NCBI RefSeq assembly: GCF_030272615.1
Contig: NC_081413.1
Location: forward strand, 447,002,538-447,066,537
Source: Cryptomeria japonica
Lineage: Eukaryota > Streptophyta > Pinopsida > Cupressales > Cupressaceae
Direction of reading: 5' to 3'
Length of the DNA: 64,000 nucleotides
Made by a program: the position numbers and the translations under genes. Under the pieces are notes generated by a model. The model saw only the letters and a list, made by a program, of their open reading frames with translations. It ran no database searches and was not told the origin of the DNA. Shown in pieces: positions 45,958 to 58,700 of this stretch (its first letter is position 1; each line of letters opens with the position of its first letter).

Positions 45958-47493
45958 GAACAATAATACAATTTTTCAATAATACTATGAGCATCACTTT
46001 GATGAAATGAGTACTAAGTGATCCATTCTTATGAGGGGTTCATAAGAACTACTCATGAGAATGGGTCAGCTTGACTCTAAAACTATGCAAGTGAATCTTG
46101 ATATAAATATCATAGTATGAAAGTCTTGTGAAAACACTCATTCTTCTAGCATTGAAAGTTGTGAGAGAGTTATTAAGGGGATTCTCGTGTGTATCGATTC
46201 AATGTATAAGTTCAAGATAGATTTTGAGGTGATATTTCTTTCCTTTTGGTACATCTATCTTTAAATTGGATGTTCTTTTGCCTTCATGGTAGGGAGTAAG
46301 TAATTTTTATGTGGGTTCCTTTTTTCGTTCTTGGATTATTAAGGAAAACATAGTTTGTGAAGAGGAGGTTTTGCTTGTTATCTTATAAAAAATTTGGGTT
46401 TTAGCTATTATAATAAATGATAGACAAAATGATGTCCTCTAAGGATGTTGAAAAGAAATATCTATATGATGGATTCTCTTCCCAATTTATCTTCAAAGTT
46501 ATTTAGTAAATATTTGGGAAACCAAAATAGGGTAAGTTGATTTGCAAAGGAAGAACTAAATCTCCCAAGCTTGTTCCAAAAACCATAAAATTTTATTATT
46601 GGGATGCAAGGGAGATTAGTGGATTTGATGGGTTGGCTTTGGCTAGATTCACCTAGGACAATTGATGATTTATTAGGCATTGTTGTCGTTGATGCAATGT
46701 TAAGGTTATTATGGTTGATTATCAAAGCTAGTGGAATTCAAATATAGAGGCATGTTTAAGATAATTCTTATCATTGGTTGGTTAATAAAAATATGGTTTC
46801 AAGATTGATGCACAAACATATTAGAAGGGCACTTTTATGATGTATGTGAAATAATCACATTATTAAGCAAAATAATAGGTAATCTATAGGCAAGAATACT
46901 CCATATATAGATATTCTATATGAGGGACATGACTAATTCCACAAACTATAAGATTGACTAGGCTTTTCTCATTAGTGGAATCATATAATAGCTAGTGTGT
47001 ATTGTTGGCTAGATGCATGAATTTGTAGTTTCCATACAACTAAGAAATGATAATATTTCTAAGTACAAACCAAGTGGGAACTATAGACCCACTAATCTAA
47101 TTTGTAACCACTCGCCATGACTATATTATGATAACTCTCTTATTGATAATAGAGAGTATCTAACGCATTTATTAAGACCCTGATTATGGTCATGGTAGAC
47201 CACACAAAGAATGACTTCCATAGGAGGCTAACAAGGTGATCCATGAACAAGAGTTTGTTTCATTCAATCCTTAACATTAACTATCATTAAGGTGGAGAAA
47301 TTTTTGAGGTGAGAAATTTAGTGAAATATTACTTAATATTCTAACTGGAGATATTACATACTAATCATGAAGTGTGAGTTCATATGACTCACTGATATAT
47401 AATGATAAAGTATTACATAATTAAAATTGTAAAAAACACTACCTACTTGATATTAAATTTATTATTATTCTAATGTGCAAAGAATAAACAAGA

Positions 47494-47762
47494 TTATCTA
47501 GGAATTAAATCTGTTACGGTTTCATCATTAATAGATGGATGGATTGAATGAGTGATCGGTGAAGTAGTTGAATTTGTGCCTATAATTCTGGAGGTTGGAG
47601 AGTTTAAAAGCATTGCATGTACATCGATCATTGACGGTCGAATTAATGCATCTACTTGTGCACATAAAAGGCCCACATGAATGCATCTTAAAACTTACTA
47701 ATTGGATATGCTTTCTACTATTGCTTTGTCAATCACATCCACAATATTTCCTCTCACAAAAT
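47494..47762 (-). pseudogene. C-terminal fragment of a receptor-like kinase (CRK/DUF26 type)
   Basis: The minus strand reads VWKYFVRGNIVDVIDKAIVE, two adjacent stops, then VLRCIHVGLLCAQVDALIRPSM, and ends with DETVTDLIPR and TAA at 47494. The RCIHVGLLCVQ....RPSM segment is the conserved end of the kinase domain in cysteine-rich and related plant receptor kinases. The V-T-L-TDL-PR close also matches that group. About 86 codons are present, all in one frame. It is a captured gene piece inside the CACTA element, not a functional kinase. Confidence 0.75.
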
Positions 47763-48493
47763 ATTTCCATACCTAAACAAGAATGACTAATACTCATCTT
47801 GATCAGATATATAATATAATGTACCTCTCTGTTTGGATTCTCTATATTACACAGGAAGAAATGGGGGTGATGGGGGAGGAGATTACAATCTTGTATCAGG
47901 ATGTAGATTTATTTTCCAACCATATTAATGTAATGAAAATGAACTAAAAATTATCTTGATTAATCTGTTCTAATACCCTAACTAGCAAGGAATTTTGTTG
48001 ATACAACTGTAGCACAAGTTCAAGAAAATTTATCACCGCAAAAATACCAGTCCTCGAGCGCTCGCATCCAAAAATCTTTCTCATTTCTATTGATGGAAGC
48101 CCAGGCATTGCCGTTTACACAGCCCATTTTGGGCTCCCATGCAGTCGTCCTTGCTAGTTATGTGCTAGCCTTGGCACTTTGTGCCCATGGCACTTCATTC
48201 CCTCATTCCCCACTGCAGCCATGTTTGTCACCAAGAGGCGAGATGAATGAGATAGGCGGGATTTTGTAAAGAGGCAGGATTTTGGTCTTTTTTTTTTTTT
48301 TAAGTAATGCACATGTTCGTCGAAATTCCAATGAACACGGGCACTTTTTCAAAAAAACCCTAATGTCATTGGATTATCGTCGGAATTCTGACGAAATCGG
48401 GCATTTTTTCAAAAAAAAACTCAAGTTTGATCACAAAATACCTTCTCCATCGGAAACCTCCATCGGAATTTTAGGCTAAATATATTAGTGCTT

Positions 48494-48895
48494 CAACAAA
48501 GCTAGCTCTGTTAATTGAAACTAGGCAAACTGGTTCTTTCTTCTGATTAACCTAGATACTTGGCAATAGCATTTGGCCAACTCTTTGATCAAATCCATAT
48601 CAACATACACATCTGGCACAATTAACTTTGCCATATTTAAATCCCAAGGGTTTGACATCGGGACACCTTGAACCCTATTATTCCAGAAATAATGAAACAG
48701 AGTAAAACTAGTCATATGAAGTGTGGTCGGGTTTCTGCATTGGCTCCATAAATATTTCCATGCCAAATCATTTGTATTCAAAGAAACGGAAGTCCCTAGC
48801 AACAAATCTACAAATTCTTCTTTGTATTTCTCATCCTTCTTTTCCTCAGTGGCCTTGGGCTTGGAACCTCCAGTTCCACTCGTTGCCTTGCTCAT
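48494..48895 (-). pseudogene. Second orphan protein frame, N-terminal part
   Basis: The ATG at 48895 begins MSKATSGTGGSKPKATEEKK, a basic, Gly/Lys-rich start, followed by YKEEFVDLLLG and a globular stretch with WKYLWSQCRNP. The open frame ends at 48521, just before the CACTA insertion point at 48490. A neighbouring frame reads VSINRASFVEAFHIT directly across the insertion point when the transposon and one CTT are left out. This supports continuity with the main part ending at 37763. Confidence 0.55.
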
Positions 48896-49189
48896 TTTAG
48901 CTCCAGTTGAAAAACTTAACCAATTTTCTGAAATTTTCCCAAACCAAATAATCTAAATTCTCCAATGTTGTTGCAAAGCTTAACTCACTAGATTACCTAG
49001 AAGATAGAATGCATTAATGCAATTATACAAAATCTCAGTTTGATCATGCAATTTATGGTATTGTGCACCGTCACTTCTCTCAAGTCTCATTAATTGCCAC
49101 ACTTGCATGAACTAGCTAGTGTGGCATTAATTCAAAGCTGAAGTACTCGAGCGAAATTTGAATTCATGCCCTTCTATTTGATTGGCGAT

Positions 49190-50300
49190 TCCCATTCAAA
49201 ACTTTTACAGAACACTGGAAACAAGTCTACGTGTCAATCCCCATCTTTAATCGCACACTCGCAATTGGTTATAACAATTCAGAAAGTAACCGGTGAGTTA
49301 GCGACAATGCTACCAAATCCTCTTAATCGCAAGCTCGCAACCCCTTTTACAAATCCTCAAAGAATCATGTGACTGAGCGACAGCCATTGATCTTCATCAA
49401 TCCCTTCAGTTGCAACCTTGCAACAACATTTGTAATATTCTTTCTTTACCTATGAGCTGGCGACCACTACAAATTTAAGAAAACAACTTATTTCATCGCA
49501 ATCTCACAACTCAAAACTTAAATTGACTTAAACCCTTGCGATCTCACAACAACAAGACACTTAACCGCAATCGCATGCTCGCAACACTTTTTGACTTAAG
49601 ACTTACAAACCCGTGAGCATGCGATGACCACAAAATCAGACCAAAACTTACCTGTCACCAGATCGCAACATAAAATGCTAAACAACTTCAAAAACTACGA
49701 GCAAGTGAAGAAACCAACTAAGTTGCGATACCAACCACATCGCATGATTGAAAATTAAAATGACATAACCACGAACACCTCGCAACCTTGTGATAACTTA
49801 AAATCACACCTAGTCGCAACCTCGCAATATAAAATGGTCAAGTGCAAAACATCTTGCAAGGTAGCGACAACTAAAATATCCCTGTACTCGCAAGCTCGTG
49901 ACTTAAACTGACTTGATGATAAAGGACCTGCAAGCTAGCGATAACCATAAAATATCAAAACTATTTATCTCTTGACCATAGTGACCCAATGAGTAGCAAC
50001 AAAAAATGATGTTTTATGTTATTTACCTTCATAAATAGGTGCAAGAAGTGGCACACAGACCATTAATGACTTACTTGCTAACTCTTGCAGCTATAATGCA
50101 TGGCATCAACCAATTCAAGACCTCACAACCAAAGCAATTTCATTAACAATATCCAGCTTGCTAACATAAAATGCTAACACCCAAAAAATAGAGACCTCGT
50201 GATTTAAACCCAAACCAACACTCACTAACTCACCACTTAAATTGTTAAACATGAAATTTATTTGCGAGTTAGAGATGAAACATTAAACATGCCTCATTGT
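49190..50300. repeat. Degenerate short-unit array flanking the hAT transposase
   Basis: Words of the type CGCAAGCTCGCAAC and GAGCTAGCGACAACCATAAAA recur about every 50-70 bp over 1.1 kb, with many single-base changes. Part of it (50085-50225) matches 27235-27400. It may be the subterminal region of the hAT-type element whose transposase lies at 50803-53607, but no terminal inverted repeat or 8 bp duplication was found. Confidence 0.55.
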
Positions 50301-50802
50301 CTGACCAACCATTTGACCACACTTGATGTTGACATGGACAAATAAAGAGAGGACAACTCAGATTTTCAATGCACAACAACTTCGGTTTACTCGCCAACTA
50401 AGACAAAAAACAAACACAAAACCCTAATTGTCATGAACATCATGTTAAGCATTTAATGTAGAACAGTAGAAAGGTTCTAACAGTTATGCAATATGAATAA
50501 TTTTATGAATCTTGTGACACATATTGTTGCATTTTATGTTCAACATAATGTGGAACCAATTTACTAATAATTCAATTGTTTACTAATTATTCAGAAAATA
50601 AATTCTAATTGTTTACTAGTAATTCAAATTTACAATTAAAAATATGAAATAAGTATCCGCTCTGATTGACAAATTCAAGGAATACAATATCAAAAATCAT
50701 CAATGACAACTATAGTATTGCAAATTGAAATTGTAATATGACTCAAGAACTCTAGTATAATTATAAATACCTATAAACTGACTACTAATTCACTTTAGTG
50801 AC

Positions 50803-53607
50803 TCAGTCTGAGGCTTCTATATCCCAAATGGACTCGAGGTCTGGAAACTGACTAGTACTAACAAGTTCATCTTCATTATGAGTCAGGTATTCAAAAATTT
50901 CTTCGTCTTCATGCTGACTCTGAGTCTGCGATCCATAATTTGTCTCAACACTAGCACTACCAGTAGCACCGCTAGCTTTTAAAGTGTTTCACAACCCTCG
51001 TCTTTCACACATGGAATTCTAGATTGCCAATGCCCTATCCTATGAAAAATATCTAACATTATACTGAGTTACAAACAACCTCAAGCAAGTTTCCATTTTT
51101 TTGTCTAATTTGTTTCTGATCTTTGTTTTCAAAAGCCCTAATGCACTGAAAACTCTTGCATCTTCCACCGACCCCAATATCATTTTTTGACATAAACTAG
51201 CAAGTTTCAAATATTTTGGTATTGCTATACGCAATACTTCACTTTGATCTATCCTTTCCCAAATCCTTATGATTGATCCAAGTTCAAATGGATTCTCCAA
51301 GTCAACCAACTATTATTTCATAGACAATGCAAAGTGTTTACATTGGTTTTTAAGATGATCTAAATTTAAAATTTCTTCTATTGCTTGTCCATTGCAATAT
51401 GCATCTTTTGAAAATCTCAATATCAATTCCTCTAGTTTTTATGAAACACCTTTGTGTCATTTGGATTATCTCCAATTGAATGCCAAAATGCAGGATACAC
51501 ACAACCCATGGCTTCAAGTATTTCTTCTCAAGGGAATCTTTCATGAATCTCAGTTGAAAGTTCATATGACTTCAAATTATCACTAACAGATTTAACAATC
51601 CTATCAAAATCTTCATTTTTAACTGGTAGTGCACTACCTCGCTTGCTCGTCTTAGATTGGTGCATTGGTATCTGAAATCCTTGTACAAAGACACATAACT
51701 CATTTTTTGTATTGAAATGTAAAAAAATTTCAGCATGATTCAAATCTGTAATTATCTGCCACCTAAAAAAATTTGGGCTTCGCCCTGTTAGATCTGAATA
51801 TAGACCATCCAGGCTCAAGCATGTCATTTTACGTAGAGTCCTATACTCATTGATATACATAGTTTTGTCTTGGGCTTTCTTAACAAGTTTGTTCATTGAA
51901 TCCAGCATGGGGAGAAGACTAGCTAAAGTTAATAGAGACTCTATATCACTTAACTTATGTAAGAGATCAGGAGCTTTGTCTACTGTGAGGTGTTGCTCAT
52001 ACATTAGTCCAATCAAGGATTGATATTCTATTAGAACTCATTATGTTGGTCCATGCAAGGAGATCCATCTAGTCTCAACATCCCTGAGAAGCTTGTTTCC
52101 TATTGTTACTCCCTTAGCAAAAATCTGAAATTTTGCAAAATATTTAGGACTTTGGCAGAAGTATGAGTGGAGCTCATGGACAAAATCTTCAACTTTTGAC
52201 ACTATAGGGAAATTGCTTATAATTCTATATTCTAAATTCATTCGATGGGCCATGTAGTGAATGTCAACCATGTATGGTGCAATACTAGTTTGTAATCTTG
52301 CACAAAGACCGGTCCTTTGACCTTGCATTACTGTAGCTCCATCAGCTCCAACACACACCAACTTCTTGGCAATTGTCAAGTCATTCATACCAGCAATTTC
52401 ATTCAAAGCTTTCTTAACTTCCAAATATAAATATTTTGCTGTTGAATTGCCTCTCATTTTATGAACACAGAGTAGATGAGCTCGATAGACGTTTTGTTTT
52501 ATAGTATACACATGCATACAAACCCAAGCAGTGTTATCTACAGTAGTAACTTCATCTATGGATAATGAAATGAAATTTGACTCTTTTACACTCTTGTAAA
52601 TTTTGCTTTTCCACCTCAGTGAGACAATTTGCCATTTCCCATCTAGCGTTTATTGACCAATGTGACATAGGATAGTGAGGAACATTCAAAAAATATAATA
52701 AATTACTATATTCTCAGAAATCTTTCATAGGACGCCCTCTTGACATAATATGAAAAATAACACTCATCTGAACAATCTTTGCCAGGTTTGCATCTTTCAC
52801 TGCATGTTCAAGCCCAACCTTGATTGTATTTCCAAATCCACTATTACCAATCAGTTTCATTTTGTGGTTATGCTCTTCATATTCCACGACATACTTAACA
52901 TGAAGACATTCTTCCTTTGATTTCAATCTTACTACTGGTTTTTCCTTTTTGTCTATGATCTATTTTTCATAAACCTTACAAATATTCTTTTCTATGGTGT
53001 CAAGCTTTAGCTACATCTTCTTCTCTCTTTTAGTTTTCTAGCTACAAATCTTACACCTGCATTTTGTTGGCTGTTCATCATCGTTTGGGACTGGTTCAAT
53101 GAATGGGTACTTTGCTACCCAATCAATCTTAAAAATCCTTGTCATCTCCCACTCTCACCCCAGTTTTACTTTCCTTTTTATTTTCTTCCTACAAACATCA
53201 TCTTCAGTACTAGCATTTGCATCCGAGTGAATTATCTCATTGTGTGTATCCCTTAGAACATCTTCTGCCATGTCAGTATTGTCATCCTCATTTGATGCAT
53301 TTAACTCAATGACAATCCCACCTTGTGGTGGTAGTGAGCTACTGTGAATAGCTTCTGCAACTGCAGAAGTTGATGAACAAGAAACTTTGCCAATTCCAAA
53401 GAAATATTTTATGGTAGTATCTTTAGGTTTATGTTTTGGGTGTTTTGATGGCCTCCCAATCCCTTCACTTTCACCACCCTAAGGATTCTTAACCTTGTCT
53501 GACATCCCAATCCCTTCACCACCCTAAGGAGTCTCACTCTCACCCTTGTCTGACATCTCAATCCCTTCACCACCCTGAGGAGTCTCACCCATGTCTAACT
53601 ATGACAT
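50803..53607 (-). pseudogene. hAT-superfamily transposase, decayed
   Basis: A start at 53607 (MS, TAG, LDMGETP) leads into 17-residue repeats of the GGEGI-MSDK type, visible as a 51 bp DNA repeat at 53493-53600. A zinc-finger-like segment at about 53110-53020 reads WVAKYPFIEP and KCRCKIC. The central domain shows VCVGADGATVMQGQRTGL, IHYMAHRMNL and ETRWISLHGP (52517-52041), typical of hAT transposases. The C-terminus has DARVFSALGLLKTKIRNKL (51200-51110), the hAT dimerisation region, then an acidic tail to a TGA at 50803. Total is about 935 codons, with roughly a dozen stops or frame shifts. Confidence 0.85.
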
Positions 53608-53649
53608 CTTGAGTCTTGACCTCTCACTACGAATTAAAAGTTAAAACTA

Positions 53650-54290
53650 ATACTATCGAGTATGAAGAAATGATTACTCACCTTTATGCCTTCTCAATTC
53701 TCTAAATCAAGAATTAGGAATGTCTGGGCCTGTGTTCTAGGATTGTAACTCTGGCCCTCCCCCCTACAATGAACTTCAACGTTCCAACTCAAATTGTGGA
53801 ATGTGAATTGAGAGCTCCCAAATTTACTAATTAGACATGAACAAATTGTAAGAAAGAGTGTATTTATATCAATCCATGATTGTAGTTTTGGCAAATTGCG
53901 GGGGCATTTCAAAATGCATCTTGATTTAAGTGGGGCAAAATAGGTCCTCGAATGCTTATAATGTTTTAATTGATATTGGAAAATTTGGCCGACGTGTGCA
54001 ATGAACATTTAATTTACTGTTGGCGAATTAGGTCCTGGGTATGTGGTCGTTTTACTATTTTGGGCGAATAACGTAGGTGATCTAATACCCACGTCTGAGT
54101 GATTCTAGGCAAATATTACGAGCATTGACATCGAATGGTGTGTGGTCAATGGCAAAGCTAGAATACAGTGTACTGTTAACCCCAAAATTCTGGGCGATTT
54201 GACCACTATGTTGCCCCAAATTATTTGCCATTTCCTCAAAAAAAAAACGTGAAATTCGCCAATTGGCGAATATTCGTTGCTACAAAATTC
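53650..54290. repeat. Upstream flank of the hAT transposase with GGCGAAT-type words
   Basis: Words such as TTGGCGAATTAGG, GGCGAATAACG, GGCGATTTGACC and the small palindrome CGCCAATTGGCG (around 54257-54268) recur across about 400 bp. Similar words open the minisatellite at 26510. They could be subterminal transposase-binding repeats. The outer end of the element is not identified. Confidence 0.45.
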
Positions 54291-54469
54291 TTTGAGGTGT
54301 ACAACACCTTATTTCCCTACATTCTCCCATTTGTTGCATACATTTCACAAGGGTCAATAAATGAAATACATCATCATAGGCATACATGTAACCACATGAA
54401 TCTCCAACAAGCTTGTGACCACCATCTCAAGCAAGAACACCTCTCATCCTCTAACAGTTAGACAGTTCA

Positions 54470-55776
54470 TATAACTAGAAGACAATTGAGAGGGGGGGTG
54501 AATCAGTTGTCATAGATTATCAAAAGCATTAGAAATTAAAAATTTAATACCAAAACCCAAAATAATAATACCAGAATAGCAGTTAATCCAATTAAGTATA
54601 AACAATAATCACAGAATAAAAGCCATCTACACAAAACCAATATTTGTATGTGGAAAACCCAATAAAGGGAAAAACCATGGTGGGAAGCCTACCCACATTA
54701 GATAATACTTTTGTAGTAAGTATGTGAATTATAATGAAGGGCCCTGCACTTGCAAGAAGGTGAACAACCTAGAGCACATTGTTCATCACAAAAGGAGCCT
54801 CACTAACTACCTATAAATCCAAACTACAATTCGGAGAAGTGTTGAACTGCAAAAGATAGCATCTCCTATGCCTGAGTATAGTTCCGGTTAAGCTCAATAT
54901 CGAAGGACTAAATCCTCTTACATAAACCCAATTTGATCTCCAATGATCGACCAACTCCTCTGCCTGAATGATATTACATTATTCACACATTAAATTCCTT
55001 GACCATTACCTCTTACATTAACCATGATGATCTACAATGAGATCTTACATCTATTTATACAAACCCTCAATAACAAACAATCAGGTTGGCCACCAGTCAA
55101 TAAACTAAATACATAATTACAAACCATGTCAGCCTTAGACCAAACAAGTAATATCCCAGACATAATACATCATGTAAATACATCAATAGGTCCTATCCAC
55201 ATATTACATTAATGTCGGTCCATAACCTAGATCAACCGGAACCAAGTATAGGTTTACATGCTCAACAATGTTCTCCAAATGCCAAGTCTCGAATACGATC
55301 AGCAACAACATCCTAAAACTCCATTAGAAGTTGCACCAACACAACTTATTCAATTCATCAAAGATCTCCATCAAAAGCTCTGCCAGTGAAACCCTCACTA
55401 GAACCAGAAACTAATCTTCTAAGCAAGCAAGATAGCATCCAATCACCAAACCAAAACCAACTGACCAAAGAAGAGTATAGGTATCACGAACAAGCCAATT
55501 CCATCACCAGATTATAATGGAGTCTACTGAATCATGTTGGATCCAAGTTAACCAAAAACCACTCATTCTACCGGGACGAGAAGGATGTCGTTAAAGCATC
55601 CAAACAACTAGTGTTGACATCAATGACAAAACATCAATGAAACCCATTATCAATTCCACCAAATGGCCAACAATATCCCCCTTTGGAATTGATGGCAACA
55701 CTAGATGTGGAAGACATATAAGTACAAGGAAATGCCAAACAAGTCTCCCCCTGTGGAAGACAACCAACAATCTCCT
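54470..55776 (-). mobile_element. 3' end of a second Ty1/copia element: LTR plus short internal remnant
   Basis: On the minus strand the internal remnant (55776-55673) carries AGGGGGAGA and ends AAAGGGGGATAT, a polypurine tract. This is directly followed at 55672 by TGTTGGCCATTTGG, an LTR start like that of the copia element at 17115. The LTR runs about 1.2 kb to a C-rich TCTCAATTG motif near 54480, matching the end of the other copia LTRs. Its exact end is blurred. The internal region is cut at 55776 by the next retroelement, so the rest should lie beyond the right edge of the window. Confidence 0.75.
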
Positions 55777-58700
55777 TGTTGTTCACCAAAACTAGTTAAC
55801 CCAAGTACACCTACAATCTTTTTATGAAATAGCCAATTTTAGTCAATGGAATACTTCAAGACTTGGACAACATAATATAGGACCCTAATTGATCCTCATG
55901 CACTTTAGGTTCTGCTAGACCTAAGGGGGGACACCCTTTAATGCATTAAATACAATAAGTTATAGGCATATGACTGCATCAACAATAAGCAGATACACCA
56001 TTCCATAATCTCAACAGGTTAGAAAAAATATACTACAGATTGGCTAGATCTGTATAAACAATAGATGAAACAGAGCTTGGAATGAATAGAACACAAACCC
56101 TATACATGAAGGGAAATAGATTTTCTTTACATTTGTATGAATCTAAAAGTATCCCCAAATCCTTCAAAGACCAGTGCCCTATTCATTGGGCATGGAGTCA
56201 CACACAGAACTACAAATGCAAATCATAGCTACAAATTCATTTTCCTTACAAAATATTCCTGCATCAATACCTTATACCAATGTATTACTTGACTCATTCA
56301 CAAAATTATCAAATCTTAGATACATATCCCATCATTTATGACTGATTACAAAATTTAAAACCTTCACATTAGGATACCTACAAATAGTCACAACAATCTC
56401 CTAGAGATGACAAATTCCAACCTCCTCAAGGATTCAATTTGTAACAATGAAATATATACCTAGAGACAATCTTGTGTGAAATTTACTCATGCCTAACATA
56501 AGTAAAACCTCCAACTAGAAAACAATCTGTAATACTAAAATGCAACTCTATACCCTGAAAAGATGTATAGAATTTTACAAGCTTTGGAAAAGAAATTCAG
56601 AATTGGAAACCATGAAACTTTGGAGCATTTCTCCAAAATTATGGAACCATTACAATTGAGAAGAAATGGGAATATGAAGGAGAGGGAAAAGACCGGAATG
56701 CATCACCACATGCCAAGTGTCCTCTTTCCCTAACTGAATTTTATTTTCTTTCTCCTCGTTGAAACTTCTCTCAAAATATCTGATATCTATTGAAACAAAC
56801 TGCATGACTAGATTCCTCGTCCTAAGAGCTTTCTGATGATATATAATACTTTCTATTTAGGGAAAAAAACAACCCCTGAGCGAATTAATCTTTTATGTAG
56901 GCCAACATCATTTAAATTTTTCATTTTTCCGCATAGTTTGAACTATGTATTTAAATTTGATTTTTTGCTTGATTTTTCATCTGATGCCCTGCCATGTGGC
57001 AGCATGTGATTCGTTAGGAGGGTCCACTGCTCACCACTTGGGATAACACCTCATCTATCCACCACTTGTCAGCCACATCATCACCACCTATCCACCACTT
57101 GTCAGCCATGTCATCACCACCTCAACGGGACCCACCAACTCACCTACCAACTGGACCTGCCACCTCATCTTTCATTGTTTCACGAAGGGTAACTGGCATG
57201 CAACTTGACTTTGTGAAACAACATGCATCATCGATCACCATCGAACTTGCATGCCTTTTAACTTTTCACTGTTTCACGAAGGGTAGCTGGTGTGCATTTT
57301 CACTTCGCAAACCAACACCAATTGTAGATCACCATGGAACTTGTTCACTCGTTAATCTTTTTTCCATTTTGTGAAGGGTAACTAGCGTGCATCTTCGCTT
57401 CATGAAACAGTGCTAGTCGTCGATCATCTCTGAACTTGCTCACTTGTTAATCTATTCTTTCTCTACAAAACCTGCCTACCTCGAGAATCGTGCATATGTG
57501 GGATCCACCTGGTCACCAGCTAGCCTTTTCACCTAAGGAGTCGCATGCATGCGTGGGGTCCACTGGGTGCCTAGCAGGCACCTTGTGTCAAAAGCCTTCA
57601 AGGCTTTGACACTATAGAAGTGTGTAGCCTTACATTTAAATATTGAAATTTCCCTCCACCCAGCCAATGCGGGATATATGCATTCTACCATTTCACTGGA
57701 TTGTTCACTCACCTGGAAGTCTAGAAGTCTTAATGGCTTTTTCACTTTTCACGGCTCATGACAGGGAGGACTGGGAAAAGTCATGGAGCTCTGGGCTTTG
57801 ATCTACCATTGTCTTTTACTTGGAAATTTTTAAGCCTCTCCAAACACCACACACTACCTAGCAATGCATTTTACTGAGGTTTTAAATGCCACTCAATTTG
57901 AAAATGAAGATATTTATTGTTTCCTTTTCTCACAGGCCCACACAGAAGATTTGACATTTACATCTGCCAATGAAATTTTTTGAAGAATTTTAAATGCCCC
58001 TTCACGACTGCGCATGAGGACTTGCTTTGGCATTTGCCTGCGAATTGCATTTGCTTTGAAAGTTTTTTGACTCCTTTCACCAATTTCTATGTAGGGGAGG
58101 ATATGCTGGTGAATCTGCTAAATTACATTTGCTTGAGAGTTTTTAAAATAAACCTTCCCCATTCTAGCGAAGAGGGAGCTGACACATGCCAATTGCATTA
58201 GCTGAAATTTATTTAATCCCCTTTTAAAACACCATGAACAACAAGGAGGGCACTTCCAAGGGGTAAGTGGTATTGATTTTACACCTTCCAATTATATTTG
58301 CTGGAAGTTTTCTAATTTTATGCCACTTCAATTTACTGGCACATGAAGGGAGAGTGGTTGGTAGAGGGTATGGACTTTGGCTTCACCTTACAGATTTCAT
58401 TTGCTAAAAATTGAATGCCCCTTCACTTGCTTGAAAGTTTCAATGCACTCCCCAGCCACTGCATAGGAGATTGGAAGGTTTGTAGCTGCCAAAATGCATT
58501 TGCTTAATGGTAGTTGTTGAAACTCTTAAAATCTTTACAATTGCCTCCATCTGAAAATTACAATTGCCTTGGAAGTTTTAATGAAATTTTACTTCACCAC
58601 GCAGAGGGATTTAGCAATATGCCTATTAATTTGCATTTGAATGAAAACTTCAATAACCTTTCTAAGCCTTCCAACATCACGCAGAAGAGGAGAGGACTGG

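Larger units (their letters stand above)
40685..48490. mobile_element. Non-autonomous CACTA (En/Spm) transposon, 7.8 kb
   Basis: The left end reads CACTAGTACATTTGGG. The right end read inward on the minus strand is CACTAATATATTTAGC, so imperfect terminal repeats start with the diagnostic CACTA and are flanked by CTT duplications. Both subterminal regions (40700-41030 and 48290-48480) carry repeated, inverted words around GTCGGAATTCTGACGA, as expected for transposase-binding motifs. No TNPA- or TNPD-like transposase is seen, so it would depend on a partner. Inside are a 979 bp palindrome, direct repeats, a 1,189 bp tandem duplication, and fragments of a receptor kinase and probably of a PPR gene. 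It interrupts the orphan frame that runs from 48895 to 37763. Confidence 0.85.

Noticed and set aside
57066-57374. 102-codon open frame, His/Pro-rich at the start
   Set aside because: It spans tandem repeats inside the long LTR and is explained by repeated non-coding units.
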